Shown here in pieces: positions 1 through 9,881 of a DNA stretch of 64,000 nucleotides (positions are counted from its first letter, which is position 1; each line of letters begins with the position of its first letter). The translations under genes and the position numbers were made by a program. The DNA comes from Pseudomonas sp. H1h (lineage in GTDB: Bacteria > Pseudomonadota > Gammaproteobacteria > Pseudomonadales > Pseudomonadaceae), in the NCBI RefSeq assembly GCF_000633255.1, contig NZ_AYMJ01000013.1:124001-188000 (forward strand), given 5' to 3'. A model generated the notes under the pieces. It was not told the origin of the DNA and ran no database searches. It saw only the letters and a program-made list of their open reading frames with translations.

Positions 1-1
1 C

Positions 2-3000
2 TGGGCCGGACGTGCCGGTGAGCCATTGTTCGACAGCCTGCTGGTGTTCGAAAACTTCCCGGTGGCCGAGGCCTTGCAACAGGGCGCGCCGGCCGGCCTG
101 AGCTTCTCGATCCCGCAGAACCATGAACGCACCAACTTCCCGCTGACCCTGGCGGCCACCGCAGAAAACACCCTGAGCCTGAACTGGAGTTACCAGTGCG
201 GCCACTTCAGCGCCGAGGCCATTGCCCGCATGAGCGCGCATCTGGCGGCGTTGCTCAATGCAATGGTCGATGCACCCGAGGGCGCCTTGAGCGAACTGGA
301 TTTGCTGACCGCCAGCGAGCGCGTGCAGCAATTGCATACCTGGAACCCGGCCTTTGCCGCGAACGAAAATCCGCTGTGCGTGCATCAACTGATCGAAGCC
401 CAGGCCGAGATCCGGCCGCAGGCCACGGCGCTGATTTTTGGCGAAGTGGAGCTGACCTTCGCCGAGCTCAACCGCCGCGCCAATCGCCTGGCCCATCGCC
501 TGCGCAACCTCGGTGTCGGCCCGGAGGTGCGGGTCGGCCTGGCGATGCAGCGGTCGCCGGAAATGATCGTCGGCCTGCTGGCGATCCTCAAGGCCGGTGG
601 TGCCTACGTGCCGCTCGACCCGGCGTACCCCGCCGAGCGCCTGCAATACCTGATGCAGGACAGCGGCATTGTGCTGATGCTCAGCCAATCGTGGCTGCGG
701 GAAACACTGGCGCTGCCGGACGATCTGCCGGTACTGGACATCGACCGCGAGCCGCTGGAGATGATGGCCGACAGCAACCCGGTCAACCTGACCTGCGGGG
801 AAAACCTTGCATACCTGATCTACACCTCGGGTTCCACCGGGCGGCCGAAAGGCGTCAGCGTGGCCCACGGCCCGCTGGCGATGCACTGCCTGGCGATCGG
901 CGAGTTGTACGGCATGACCCCCGAGGATCGCGAGTTGCAGTTTGCCTCGATCAGTTTCGACGGCGCCCACGAACGCTGGTTGACGCCGTTGGTGTTCGGT
1001 TCGGCGGTGATGCCGCGTGACGATGAGTTGTGGAGCGTTGAGCGCACCTGCGCGGAAATCCAGCAGCACGGCATCACCATCGCCTGCTTCACCCCAAGCT
1101 ATCTGCTGCAGATCGCCGATTTCATGGGCGAAGCGGGGCGAGAGCTGCCGATCCGTTCCTACACGCCGTGCGCCGAGGGCATGCCCAAGCATGCGTTCGA
1201 CGAAGTTCAGCAGGTGCTGCAACCAAAGCGCCTGATCAATGGTTACGGCCCGACCGAAACCGTGATCACGCCGCTGATCTGGCTGGCCTACCCGGACACC
1301 GAATTCGATTCGGCCTTCATGCCGATCGGCCGGCCGGTGGGTAACCGCAGCGCCTACATTCTTGACGGCGGCTTGCAGCCATTGCCGGTGGGTGTGGCCG
1401 GTGAGCTGTACCTGGGCGGCGAGGGCGTGGCCCGGGGTTATCACCAGCGTCCGGACCTGACCGCCGAGCGTTTCGTGCCGGATCCGTTCGTGCCGGGTGC
1501 GCGCCTGTATCGCAGTGGTGACCTGGCGCGCTTTCGTGCCGACGGCGTGGTGGAATACCTGGGCCGTATCGACCAGCAAGTGAAAATTCGCGGTTTCCGC
1601 ATCGAACTGGGTGAAATCGAAGCCTGCCTGCTTGAGCACGAAGGCGTGCGCGAAGCTCTGGTGATCGATCGTGACGGACCGGTGAGCCGCCAGTTGGTCG
1701 GCTACATCGTGCCGCGCGATCCACTGGCCAACGAGCAGGATCTGCAGGCCGCGTTGACCGCGCACCTGCGCAGCCGTCTGCCGGCGCACATGTTGCCGGC
1801 GCACCTGATGTGCCTGGCGGCATTGCCGCTGACCCCCAATGGCAAGCTCGACCGCAAGGGCTTGCCGGCACCGGACGTCGCGCGCCAGAGTCAGGACCAG
1901 GTGCCGGCCGCGACACCGGCCGAAGCGCTGCTGGTGGAGATCTGGCAGGAGCTGCTGGGCCTGGACGCGCTGGGCGTTACCGAAAACTTCTTCGAGCTGG
2001 GCGGTGACTCGATCATCTCTCTGCAAGCGGTCAGCCGCGCCGGGCAACGCGGGTTGGTGTTCAGTCCGAAGCAGTTGTTCGAACAGCAGACCATCCGTGC
2101 ATTGGCAGCCGTGGCGGTCACTCGTGAAGCGACCTTGAGCGAGGCGCCGACCGTCGCGCCGTTCGCACTGGTGCCGCACATCGACGTCGCCGCTCGCGAA
2201 GGGTTGCAGGACCTGTATCCGCTGTCGCCGATGCAGCAGGGCATGTTGTTCCATTGCCTGGATTCACCGGAACTGAACCCCTACGTCAACCAGTTGAGCG
2301 TGGCGGTGGACGGCTTGCAGGTGCCGCGTTTCCGTGCAGCCTGGCAAACCTTGATCAAGCGCCATGAGGTGCTGCGTGCGGCGTTCCGCTGGCGCGACGG
2401 CCTGGCCGATCCGCTGCAGGCGGTGTTCGCCGATGTCGAGCTGCCAATCGAAGAACTCGACTGGCGCGAGCGCAGCGACACCGAACAGGCGCTGAGCGAA
2501 CTGGCCGCTGCCGAGCAGGCCAAGGGTTTCGACCTGAGCTGCCCGCCGCTGATGCGTTTTGTGCTGGTGCGTCTGGACGCTGAGCGTTATCAGATGATCT
2601 GGGTCTACCATCACCTGTTGCTCGACGGCTGGAGTGCGTCGCGCCTGCTCGGCGAGATGCTGCGCCTGTATCACCACGCCAGCCTGCCGGCACTCAATGG
2701 CCGTTACGCCGATTACATCGGCTGGCTGCAACGTCAGGACAGCGCGCAGGCCGAAGGCTTCTGGCGCGAGCGTCTGGCGCTGCTGGAAGCGCCGACGATT
2801 CTGGCCAAGGCCAGCGGTGCGACCGGTTCCGGGCACGGCGTGATGTACACCGATCTTGACGCCGAAGCGACACGCAAACTGCACGGTTTTGCCAAGCGTC
2901 AGCGCGTGACCCTCAACACCTTGGTGCAGGCCGCCTGGCTGCTGCTGTTGCAACGTCACAGCGGCCAGCGCAGCGTGGCGTTCGGCGCCACGGTGGCGGG

Positions 3001-6000
3001 GCGCCCGACTGGCCTGCCGGGTGCGCAGGAAATGCTCGGCCTGTTCATCAACACCTTGCCGGTGATCCAGACCCTCGACCCGCAACAGCCGTTGGGCGAG
3101 TGGTTGCGTGAATTGCAGGACTACAACCTGACCGTACGTGACTATGAACATACGCCGTTGTCGGACATTCAGCGCTGGGCCGGACTCGGTGGCCAGGGCC
3201 TGTTCGACAGCATCATCGTGTTCGAAAACCATCCGGTTGATCGTGCCTTGCGCGGTGGCGAGGAGGGCGAGTTGCGCTTTGCCGAAGTCGGCAGCGCCGG
3301 CGTCACCAACGTGCCGATGGACTTGATGGTCAGCGCCAACGAAGACGGCCTGGAGGTCGAATACCTGTACCTGCGCGATCGCTTCAGTGACGCCGAGGTC
3401 GAGCAGATCCGCGCGCAACTGGAAGGTTTGCTGCGCACTCTGCCTGAAGATGAGCACTGCCTGATCGGCAATCTCGGTCTGCCGGGCGCGCGTCTGGGCC
3501 TGCCACAAGCATCGGCCGACGACAGCGATCTGTTGCATAGCTTCAATGAGCACGTGCGCAACCAGCCGCAGAAAACCGCGCTGTTCTGTGAGGATCGTGA
3601 AGTCAGCTACGCCGAGCTAGAAGCACGGGCCAATGGCCTGGCCGCGCAATTGATCGAGCGTGGCATCGGTGCGGAAAGTCTGGTGGCGGTGGCATTGCCG
3701 CGCTCGGAACGCACGATCATTGCGTTCCTCGCGGTGCTCAAGGCTGGCGCGGCGTACTTGCCGCTGGACCTGGCGTATCCGCCGGAGCGTCTGGCCTACA
3801 TGCTTGACGATTCGGCGGCCAGCCTGTTGCTCTGCGACAGCGATCTGGGTGAGCGCCTGACCCTGGCCGACAACGTGCCGCGCCTGTTGCTCGATCAAAT
3901 GCCGCACGACAACAATGCGCAATGCCCGTTGTCCCAGCCGCTGGCAGGGCACCTCGCGTACCTGATCTACACCTCCGGTTCCACCGGCCAGCCCAAAGGC
4001 GTGGCGGTGGCGCGCGGACCGATTGCCCGGCATTGCCGCGGCATCATCGACCTGTACGAACTGGTGCCGGACAGCCGTGAATTGCACTTCATGTCATTTG
4101 CCTTCGACGGTGCTCAGGAGCGTTGGCTGAGCGTGTTGCTGGCCGGTGGCAGTCTGGTGGTTCGCGAGGACAATCTGTGGACGCCGGAGCAGACCCTGCA
4201 AGTGCTGGAACGTCATCAGGTCACCGTCGCCTGCTTCCCGCCGGCCTACCTGCAACAGATGGCCGAAGTGGCTGAGCGTCTGGGCAATCCGCCAGCGGTG
4301 CAGGTGTATTGCTTTGGCGGTGATGCGGTGCCGGAAGCCAGTTTCGAACAGGTCAAGCGTGCCCTGCGGCCACAGCGTCTGGTCAACGGCTATGGCCCGA
4401 CCGAAACCGTGGTCACGCCGCTGCTGTGGCGAGCCGAAGCCAGCGAACGCTGCGAGGCGGCCTATGCGCCGATTGGCCGTGGCGTGGCCGGGCGTGGTTT
4501 GTACGTGCTCGACGCCGACCTCAATCCGTTGCCGGCCGGGGTCAGTGGCGAGTTGTATCTGGGCGGCGAATGTCTGGCGCGCGGTTACCACCAGCGTCCG
4601 GGCATGAGCGCCGAACGCTTCATTCCCGATCCGTTCGAGGCGGGCGGCCGCATGTACCGCACCGGCGACCTGGTGCGCCAGCGTGAATGCGGCTTGATCG
4701 ACTACCTCGGTCGTCTCGACCAGCAGGTGAAGATTCGCGGTTTCCGCATCGAACTCGGCGAAATCGAAGCACGCCTGCGTGAATGCGCCGGGGTGCTGGA
4801 TGCCGCCGTGGTGGTGCACGACACGCCGACCGGCAAGCAGTTGGTGGGCTATGTGGTCGCGGCAGGTGTGACCGGTCTGGATCGGCGCATCAAGGCTGAG
4901 CTGCAGGCGCAGTTGCCCGACTACATGGTGCCGGCGCGGATCATGGTGCTGGAGCGCTTCCCGCTGTCGGCCAACGGCAAGATCGACCGTCGGGCGTTGC
5001 CACAACCGGAGTGGGCGCTGGGTGGCTATCGCGCCCCGCGCAATGCGCTGGAGCAAGCACTGGCAACGATCTGGCAGGAAGTGCTCGGGGTGCCGCAAAT
5101 CGGCATCGACGATAACTTCTTCGAACTCGGTGGCGACTCGTTGCAGGTGCTCAAGGTCATTTCGCGGGTGCGCAGTCAACCGCAACTGGGTTTCGAACTG
5201 AAGCTGCGCGATCTGATGCAGAAGCCGTGCATCGCCGAACTCAGCGGCTATCAGGCGCAGGAGACGGCCACCGCGCCGGATCCGCTGCTGGCGCTCAATA
5301 GTCGCCTCAGCCATGTGCCGGCGCTGTTCTGCCTGCACGCCGGTTTCGGCACGGTGTTCGATTACGAGCCGCTGGCCCGGCGTCTGGAAGGTCGGCGCAC
5401 AGTCTACGGCCTGCAATGCCGGATGCTGCTCGACCCGCAATGGCAGGATGAATCGTTGCTGGCGATGGCCCAGGCCTACGCCCAGCGCATTCGTGCGCAG
5501 CAACCGGAAGGCCCGTATTACCTGTTGGGCTGGTCGCTGGGCGGGGCGTTGGTGCAACTGGTGGCCCACGAGCTGGAAAGCCAGGGCGAAACCGTCGCGT
5601 TTGCCGGTCTGGTCGACAGCTACGTGGCCGGCACCGCCGAGGCGGGAGACTGGCGTGAAGACCTCGCGGACTTCCTGAAGTTTGTGCTCGGCCTGTCGCT
5701 CGAAGAGGCTCAGGTGCTGATGGCTGAAAAAGCCGCTGGCCTCAACGAACAAGCCGCCGCCGCTGCAGTCATCGAGGCCGCCATGCACGGTTCCAGCGGC
5801 GATGCCGCGTTGGGCGCCGATGAGTTCACGCGGATCTTCGTCACCGGTGCTGCGCTCAAGCAACTGGCGCTGGCCCAGCGGCAATTGCCGATGGCTCAGG
5901 TGGCGGCGCATCGCTGGTGGGTGGCTGAACGCGACGATGAACGCGAGGTGTTTGCCGCCCAGGTCGGGCGCCACGGCGTCGACCGTTTACTGGCCGGCGG

Positions 6001-6079
6001 GCACTACGAACTGATGCGCGGCGACGAGTTGCTCGATCAGTTGCAAGCGTTGCTCGAACGGCGCACCACTGTCGCTTGA
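2..6079 (+). CDS. pvdD: Pyoverdine non-ribosomal peptide synthetase, C-terminal part (5' end outside window)
   Basis: This cytoplasmic NRPS adds the last residues of the pyoverdine peptide and releases it. The frame is open from base 2, so the gene begins upstream. Domain order is: end of a condensation domain (WAGR, LFDSLLVFEN), adenylation (YTSGSTG), carrier (LGGDSI near 2000), condensation (HHLLLDG near 2610), adenylation (YTSGSTG near 3975), carrier (LGGDSL near 5130), and a type I thioesterase with GWSLGG near 5530. There is no epimerase domain between the modules. Both A domains carry FDGA(H/Q)ERW, giving a specificity code that starts D-G-E, seen with basic residues such as Lys or ornithine derivatives; the exact substrate is an inference. 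The pvdD name rests on the terminal thioesterase and on the gene being convergent with fpvA, as in P. aeruginosa. Confidence 0.93.
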   Translation, partial: WAGRAGEPLFDSLLVFENFPVAEALQQGAPAGLSFSIPQNHERTNFPLTLAATAENTLSLNWSYQCGHFSAEAIARMSAHLAALLNAMVDAPEGALSELDLLTASERVQQLHTWNPAFAANENPLCVHQLIEAQAEIRPQATALIFGEVELTFAELNRRANRLAHRLRNLGVGPEVRVGLAMQRSPEMIVGLLAILKAGGAYVPLDPAYPAERLQYLMQDSGIVLMLSQSWLRETLALPDDLPVLDIDREPLEMMADSNPVNLTCGENLAYLIYTSGSTGRPKGVSVAHGPLAMHCLAIGELYGMTPEDRELQFASISFDGAHERWLTPLVFGSAVMPRDDELWSVERTCAEIQQHGITIACFTPSYLLQIADFMGEAGRELPIRSYTPCAEGMPKHAFDEVQQVLQPKRLINGYGPTETVITPLIWLAYPDTEFDSAFMPIGRPVGNRSAYILDGGLQPLPVGVAGELYLGGEGVARGYHQRPDLTAERFVPDPFVPGARLYRSGDLARFRADGVVEYLGRIDQQVKIRGFRIELGEIEACLLEHEGVREALVIDRDGPVSRQLVGYIVPRDPLANEQDLQAALTAHLRSRLPAHMLPAHLMCLAALPLTPNGKLDRKGLPAPDVARQSQDQVPAATPAEALLVEIWQELLGLDALGVTENFFELGGDSIISLQAVSRAGQRGLVFSPKQLFEQQTIRALAAVAVTREATLSEAPTVAPFALVPHIDVAAREGLQDLYPLSPMQQGMLFHCLDSPELNPYVNQLSVAVDGLQVPRFRAAWQTLIKRHEVLRAAFRWRDGLADPLQAVFADVELPIEELDWRERSDTEQALSELAAAEQAKGFDLSCPPLMRFVLVRLDAERYQMIWVYHHLLLDGWSASRLLGEMLRLYHHASLPALNGRYADYIGWLQRQDSAQAEGFWRERLALLEAPTILAKASGATGSGHGVMYTDLDAEATRKLHGFAKRQRVTLNTLVQAAWLLLLQRHSGQRSVAFGATVAGRPTGLPGAQEMLGLFINTLPVIQTLDPQQPLGEWLRELQDYNLTVRDYEHTPLSDIQRWAGLGGQGLFDSIIVFENHPVDRALRGGEEGELRFAEVGSAGVTNVPMDLMVSANEDGLEVEYLYLRDRFSDAEVEQIRAQLEGLLRTLPEDEHCLIGNLGLPGARLGLPQASADDSDLLHSFNEHVRNQPQKTALFCEDREVSYAELEARANGLAAQLIERGIGAESLVAVALPRSERTIIAFLAVLKAGAAYLPLDLAYPPERLAYMLDDSAASLLLCDSDLGERLTLADNVPRLLLDQMPHDNNAQCPLSQPLAGHLAYLIYTSGSTGQPKGVAVARGPIARHCRGIIDLYELVPDSRELHFMSFAFDGAQERWLSVLLAGGSLVVREDNLWTPEQTLQVLERHQVTVACFPPAYLQQMAEVAERLGNPPAVQVYCFGGDAVPEASFEQVKRALRPQRLVNGYGPTETVVTPLLWRAEASERCEAAYAPIGRGVAGRGLYVLDADLNPLPAGVSGELYLGGECLARGYHQRPGMSAERFIPDPFEAGGRMYRTGDLVRQRECGLIDYLGRLDQQVKIRGFRIELGEIEARLRECAGVLDAAVVVHDTPTGKQLVGYVVAAGVTGLDRRIKAELQAQLPDYMVPARIMVLERFPLSANGKIDRRALPQPEWALGGYRAPRNALEQALATIWQEVLGVPQIGIDDNFFELGGDSLQVLKVISRVRSQPQLGFELKLRDLMQKPCIAELSGYQAQETATAPDPLLALNSRLSHVPALFCLHAGFGTVFDYEPLARRLEGRRTVYGLQCRMLLDPQWQDESLLAMAQAYAQRIRAQQPEGPYYLLGWSLGGALVQLVAHELESQGETVAFAGLVDSYVAGTAEAGDWREDLADFLKFVLGLSLEEAQVLMAEKAAGLNEQAAAAAVIEAAMHGSSGDAALGADEFTRIFVTGAALKQLALAQRQLPMAQVAAHRWWVAERDDEREVFAAQVGRHGVDRLLAGGHYELMRGDELLDQLQALLERRTTVA

Positions 6080-6138
6080 TAACTGCCGTGCAGCCAAGGC
6101 TGCCCGGTCATTCACCTGTTTTTGGAAGGATGTAAACG

Positions 6139-7095
6139 ATGGCTGTACTGCCAGAACTGCAAGCATTTCTCGAACTCGCCGAGTTTGGCCGACTGACCGG
6201 TAAAAGCCGTGCGATGCATGAGCAGACCCCGCAACAGGCACGTGTCGATTTCGAAGCGGCGTCGGGCTTTCTCGATGTGCCGCTGGACAGCGTCAGCTGT
6301 CAGGATTTCACCCTCGCTGCACGCGATGGTCACAGTCTGGCGGCGCGCCTGTATCGCACCGGGCAAGCCGCCGACGGTCTGCAACCGGTGATGTTGTACT
6401 TCCACGGTGGCGGCTACGTGGTCGGCAGTCTCGATTCTCATGATGCACTGTGCCGACGTCTGGCGGCGCAGGGTGGTTTCGCGCTGTTGACGGTGGACTA
6501 TCGCCTGGCGCCGGAATGGCGGTTCCCGACCCCGGTACAGGACGCTTGCGATGCCGCCAACTGGCTGGTGCGCGAAGGCGCAAGTCTGGGTCTGGACGCG
6601 GCGCGGACGGTGCTGGCCGGTGACAGTGTCGGAGCGACGCTGGCGACGGTATTGGCGTTGATCGCGGTTCGTGAGCCTGAGGCGTTGAGTCTGCGGCCCA
6701 AGGCGCAGGTCCTGGTGTACCCGGTGACGGACGCCACGACGCATCGCGCCTCGCATCGCGATTTCGCCGAAGGCTATCTGCTGGAGACCCCGACGCTGGA
6801 CTGGTTCTACGCACATTACGCCCGCACCCCGGAAGATCTGGCCGACTGGCGCTGCTCGCCGTTGCTGGCGGACGACTTGTCTGGCATCGCGCCGGCGCTG
6901 GTGTACCTGGCCGGCCATGACCCGTTGTATGACGAAGGCCGTGCCTATGCCGAGCGTCTGCGCGCCGCCGGCAATGATCTGACCCTGCTCGAACAACCGG
7001 GCATGACCCACGACTTCCTGCGCATGGCCGGGCTGCTGAGTGAGGTCGAGGCGATCCATGCCGAGGTGGCGCAGTGGGTGCGCTCACACCTCTGA
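6139..7095 (+). CDS. Alpha/beta hydrolase, hormone-sensitive-lipase-like family
   Basis: This is a predicted soluble esterase/lipase-type hydrolase of 318 aa. It has the oxyanion-hole motif HGGG (residues 89-92), the nucleophile elbow GDSVG with Ser163, and a probable Asp261 (HDPLYDEG) and His291 (GMTHDF) to complete the triad. AAGGAT stands 7 bp before the ATG. It starts 59 bp after the synthetase stop in the same orientation, so it probably shares its transcript, and an intrinsic terminator follows. That position suggests a role in pyoverdine biosynthesis or siderophore turnover, but nothing in the sequence shows the substrate. No signal peptide is visible. Confidence 0.88.
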   Translation: MAVLPELQAFLELAEFGRLTGKSRAMHEQTPQQARVDFEAASGFLDVPLDSVSCQDFTLAARDGHSLAARLYRTGQAADGLQPVMLYFHGGGYVVGSLDSHDALCRRLAAQGGFALLTVDYRLAPEWRFPTPVQDACDAANWLVREGASLGLDAARTVLAGDSVGATLATVLALIAVREPEALSLRPKAQVLVYPVTDATTHRASHRDFAEGYLLETPTLDWFYAHYARTPEDLADWRCSPLLADDLSGIAPALVYLAGHDPLYDEGRAYAERLRAAGNDLTLLEQPGMTHDFLRMAGLLSEVEAIHAEVAQWVRSHL

Positions 7096-7106
7096 CCTGA
7101 TCCCGG

Positions 7107-7142
7107 AACCGCCATTGCCGAGTCGGCAATGGCGGTTTTTTT
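7107..7142 (+). terminator. Intrinsic terminator after the pvdD-hydrolase unit
   Basis: A perfect 13-bp stem, AACCGCCATTGCC (7107-7119) with its complement at 7125-7137, closes a 5-nt loop and runs into a T tract. It lies 11 bp after the hydrolase stop. Confidence 0.93.
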
Positions 7143-7179
7143 GTGCCCGACACACAGCCCGCGAGGCCAACGACAGGAC

Positions 7180-7212
7180 AAAAAAAATGCCCGCATCTTG
7201 CGATGCGGGCAT
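7180..7212 (-). terminator. Intrinsic terminator after fpvA
   Basis: On the minus strand an 11-bp stem, ATGCCCGCATC with its complement (7187-7197 and 7202-7212), closes a TTGC-size loop and is followed by a run of eight T residues. It lies just after the fpvA stop and back to back with the terminator of the convergent unit. Confidence 0.93.
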
Positions 7213-7230
7213 TGGCGTTTGCGATGTGAA

Positions 7231-9696
7231 TCAGAAGTTGTACTTGGCGGTGAGTTGCAGGTTGCGCGGCTCGCCGTAGAACGTGGTGTCGAAGTTGCCC
7301 AGGCCCGTCAGGTACTTCTTGTCGAAGACGTTGTTGGCGTTGACGGTGAAGCTCAGGTGCTCGTCGTACTCGTACTTGGTCATCAGGTCCACCAGCGAGT
7401 AGCCGCCTTGCTTGATGCGGGTGTAGTCGCCGGCCGGTGCGCTGTAGATCTTGCCGTAGAACGCGCTCTGCCAGCTCACACCGCCGCCGACTGTGACCTT
7501 GTTCAGCACACCCGGCAGGCGGTAAGTGGTGAACGTGCGGAACACGTGCTCGGGTTTGGTGGTGGACAGCGGGTAGCCGTAGATCCGTTGCTCGTCCTGG
7601 TCACGGGTACGGGCGTAGGTGTAGCCGGCGGACAGGTTCCAGCCTTCTTGCAGTTCACCGGCCAGTTCCAGTTCGACACCGTTGGTGGTGGCGCCGTCGA
7701 TGGCTTTGTAGATGCCTTCGTTGGTCACCGGGTTGGTGCCGATCGATTCGGCAACGTTGTCCTGCTCGATGCGGAAGAACGCCAGGCTGGCGTTGAGGCG
7801 GCCATCGAAGTAGGCGGCCTTCAGACCGGTTTCGTAGGCGTTGCCTTCGACCGGCGCGAGGGTCTTGCCGTCGGCATCCTTGTAAATCTGCGGCTGGTAG
7901 ATGTTGGTGTAGCTGCCGTACACCGAGTAGGTGTCGTTGAGGTCGTAGACCACACCGGCGTAAGGCGTGACGACGCCGTGTTCCTTGTAGCTGGCATGGG
8001 TGTCGGACATGCCGGTGCCCGCATTGTAGGAGTAGTCCTCGTTGTACTTGAAGGTACTCAGGCGGCTGCCGAGGATTACCGAGAGGTCGTCAGTCGGGCG
8101 CAGGCGCGTGGCGAGGTAGATGCCGTTCTGGCTCTGGGTGCGCTCGTATTTGCCGTTCTTCGGGAACTCCTGTTTCGGCAGATGGCCGTTCCAGTCATAG
8201 ATGCTGCCCGGTACCTGGCTGAAAGCGCTGGTGTCAAACGTCGCACCGGTCTGGCGCGAGTGCGAGGCCATGATGCCGGCCACCAGTTCGTGCTCGCGAC
8301 CGCCCAGGGTGAATGGACCGGAGACGTTGATGTCCGCCGAATCCTGGACGCGGTGACCTTCCCAGCGGCCCCAGTAGAGGAACATGCCTTCGCCGGTGGC
8401 GCGATTTGGATTGCCGCCGCTGGCCGAGGCCAGTTGCGTGTCGTGATCGGTGATTTTTTCGTTGAGGCTGACCTTGAGTTTCCAGTCGTTGGCCAGGGCC
8501 TGCTCCAGCGAGGTGAAGTAGGTCACGGAGTCGAAATCGCGACGGCTCCAGTCGGCGCCCGGGTTGAAGCTGCGCGGGAAGTCAGTCCGTCCGCCGTCGG
8601 AGAAGTACACCGGGTTGCCGGTCCACGACGAACCGCGCGGGGTCACGCTCTGTTTGTCGATGCCGAAGGTCAGCAAGGTGTCTTCGCTGAGGTCGGCTTC
8701 GAGGATGCCGTAGTACACATCCTTTTTCTGCGTGTAGTGATCGATGTAGGAGTTCTTGTCCTGATAGGCGCCGACGAAGCGCCCGCGCACCGAACCGCTG
8801 TCGTTGAGCGGGCCGGAGATATCGCCTTCGGTGCGATAGTTGTCCCACGAGCCGGCCGTGCCGGTGACCGACGCCTTGAATTCCTTGGTCGGCTTCTTGC
8901 GCACCAGGTTGACGGTGGCCGACGGGTCGCCCGAGCCGGTCATCAGGCCAGTGGCGCCCTTGATGATTTCGACGCGATCGTAGGTGGCCATGTCGACGTG
9001 GGTCGCGCCTTCGTCGTACACGCCGTCGTAGACGTTGTTGACGCCGTCGTACTGGAAGTTGGTGATGGCAAAGCCGCGAGTCGCGTATTCGGTGCGGTCG
9101 CTGTCATATTGCTGCACGGAGATGCCGGGGGTGTTGCGCAGCACGTCGCCGATGTTCTTTTCGCCACGGTCGTCCATTTGCTGACGGGTGACCACGGTCA
9201 CCGATTGCGGCGTTTCGCGAATGGTCAGCGGCAGCTTGGTCGCGGTGGTGGTGGCGCCGGTGGTGTAGGAGCCGCTGTCTTCGGTGGTCAGGCCCAGCGC
9301 CTGGCCGGAAATGGTGGTCGCGCCCAGTTGCAGGGTCGAACCTGCGCCGCCCGAGACCAGGGTGACGCTGCTGCCATTGATCTGGAAGGAAATCCCGCTG
9401 TCCTTGAGCATTGCGGCCAGCGCTTCGGAAGGCTCCAGCGAACCGGACACCGCACGGGATTTGATCCCGGCCACCTGGTCCGGGCTGTAGAGGATCTGCA
9501 GGTTGGTTTGCAGGCCCAGTTCGGTCAGCGCGCTGGACAGCGGTTGCACCGCAATGTTGACCTTGACCGGTGCCGCATTGGCCATCGAGCTCCCCAGCAA
9601 GGTGGCGGTCAGCAGGACACTGGTCAGCAGGGTTTTATGCAAAGTCGGACGCTGTACGGCCAGCGCGAGAGGTGTGCGGCGTGGAAGAGGGTGCAT
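7231..9696 (-). CDS. fpvA: TonB-dependent ferripyoverdine receptor FpvA
   Basis: This outer-membrane transporter takes up ferripyoverdine and signals its presence to the inner membrane. The 821-aa product has a signal peptide ending in ANAAP. An STN signalling domain follows (VNIAVQPLSSALTELG to about residue 125), as expected for a receptor working with an anti-sigma factor. The plug contains PQSVTVVTRQQM, and the beta-barrel ends in a terminal Phe (KYNF). The ATG at 9696 was preferred to an upstream frame extension because the signal peptide begins there and AGGAG lies upstream. It follows pvdE in the same direction after 185 bp, which contain a hairpin and a possible Fur box. Confidence 0.95.
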   Translation of the reverse strand: MHPLPRRTPLALAVQRPTLHKTLLTSVLLTATLLGSSMANAAPVKVNIAVQPLSSALTELGLQTNLQILYSPDQVAGIKSRAVSGSLEPSEALAAMLKDSGISFQINGSSVTLVSGGAGSTLQLGATTISGQALGLTTEDSGSYTTGATTTATKLPLTIRETPQSVTVVTRQQMDDRGEKNIGDVLRNTPGISVQQYDSDRTEYATRGFAITNFQYDGVNNVYDGVYDEGATHVDMATYDRVEIIKGATGLMTGSGDPSATVNLVRKKPTKEFKASVTGTAGSWDNYRTEGDISGPLNDSGSVRGRFVGAYQDKNSYIDHYTQKKDVYYGILEADLSEDTLLTFGIDKQSVTPRGSSWTGNPVYFSDGGRTDFPRSFNPGADWSRRDFDSVTYFTSLEQALANDWKLKVSLNEKITDHDTQLASASGGNPNRATGEGMFLYWGRWEGHRVQDSADINVSGPFTLGGREHELVAGIMASHSRQTGATFDTSAFSQVPGSIYDWNGHLPKQEFPKNGKYERTQSQNGIYLATRLRPTDDLSVILGSRLSTFKYNEDYSYNAGTGMSDTHASYKEHGVVTPYAGVVYDLNDTYSVYGSYTNIYQPQIYKDADGKTLAPVEGNAYETGLKAAYFDGRLNASLAFFRIEQDNVAESIGTNPVTNEGIYKAIDGATTNGVELELAGELQEGWNLSAGYTYARTRDQDEQRIYGYPLSTTKPEHVFRTFTTYRLPGVLNKVTVGGGVSWQSAFYGKIYSAPAGDYTRIKQGGYSLVDLMTKYEYDEHLSFTVNANNVFDKKYLTGLGNFDTTFYGEPRNLQLTAKYNF

Positions 9697-9735
9697 TACT
9701 TGCCTGAGCTCCTGAACGTGTTGTGCAGAGTTTTT

Positions 9736-9754
9736 GTTAATAGGAATTATTATT
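9736..9754 (-). promoter_or_regulatory. Possible Fur box upstream of fpvA
   Basis: The minus-strand 19-mer AATAATAATTCCTATTAAC matches about 12 of 19 positions of the consensus Fur box. It sits 40 bp before the fpvA start. Iron repression of fpvA is established in Pseudomonas; direct Fur binding at this site is an inference. Confidence 0.45.
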
Positions 9755-9840
9755 AAGACGGAGTGATGGCGAAAAACCGGAAACAAACCCGACAAATAAA
9801 TCGCTGCCGGTCCGGTTCTGTGCGCTGAAAAGAGGGGGGG

Positions 9841-9868
9841 CGCCTTGCGGATCAAATCGCGCAAGGCG
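9841..9868 (-). terminator. Hairpin between pvdE and fpvA, possible weak terminator or mRNA processing structure
   Basis: A perfect 9-bp stem CGCCTTGCG/CGCAAGGCG closes a 10-nt loop 13 bp after the pvdE stop. On the minus strand it is followed by seven C residues and then TCTTTT, so the U tract is poor. It could partly separate pvdE and fpvA expression. Confidence 0.4.
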
Positions 9869-9881
9869 TCTGGCGGGTGTG

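Noticed and set aside
9758..9810. PvdS box before fpvA
   Set aside because: TAAAT occurs on the plus strand only, pointing away from fpvA, and no CGT follows at 16 bp.
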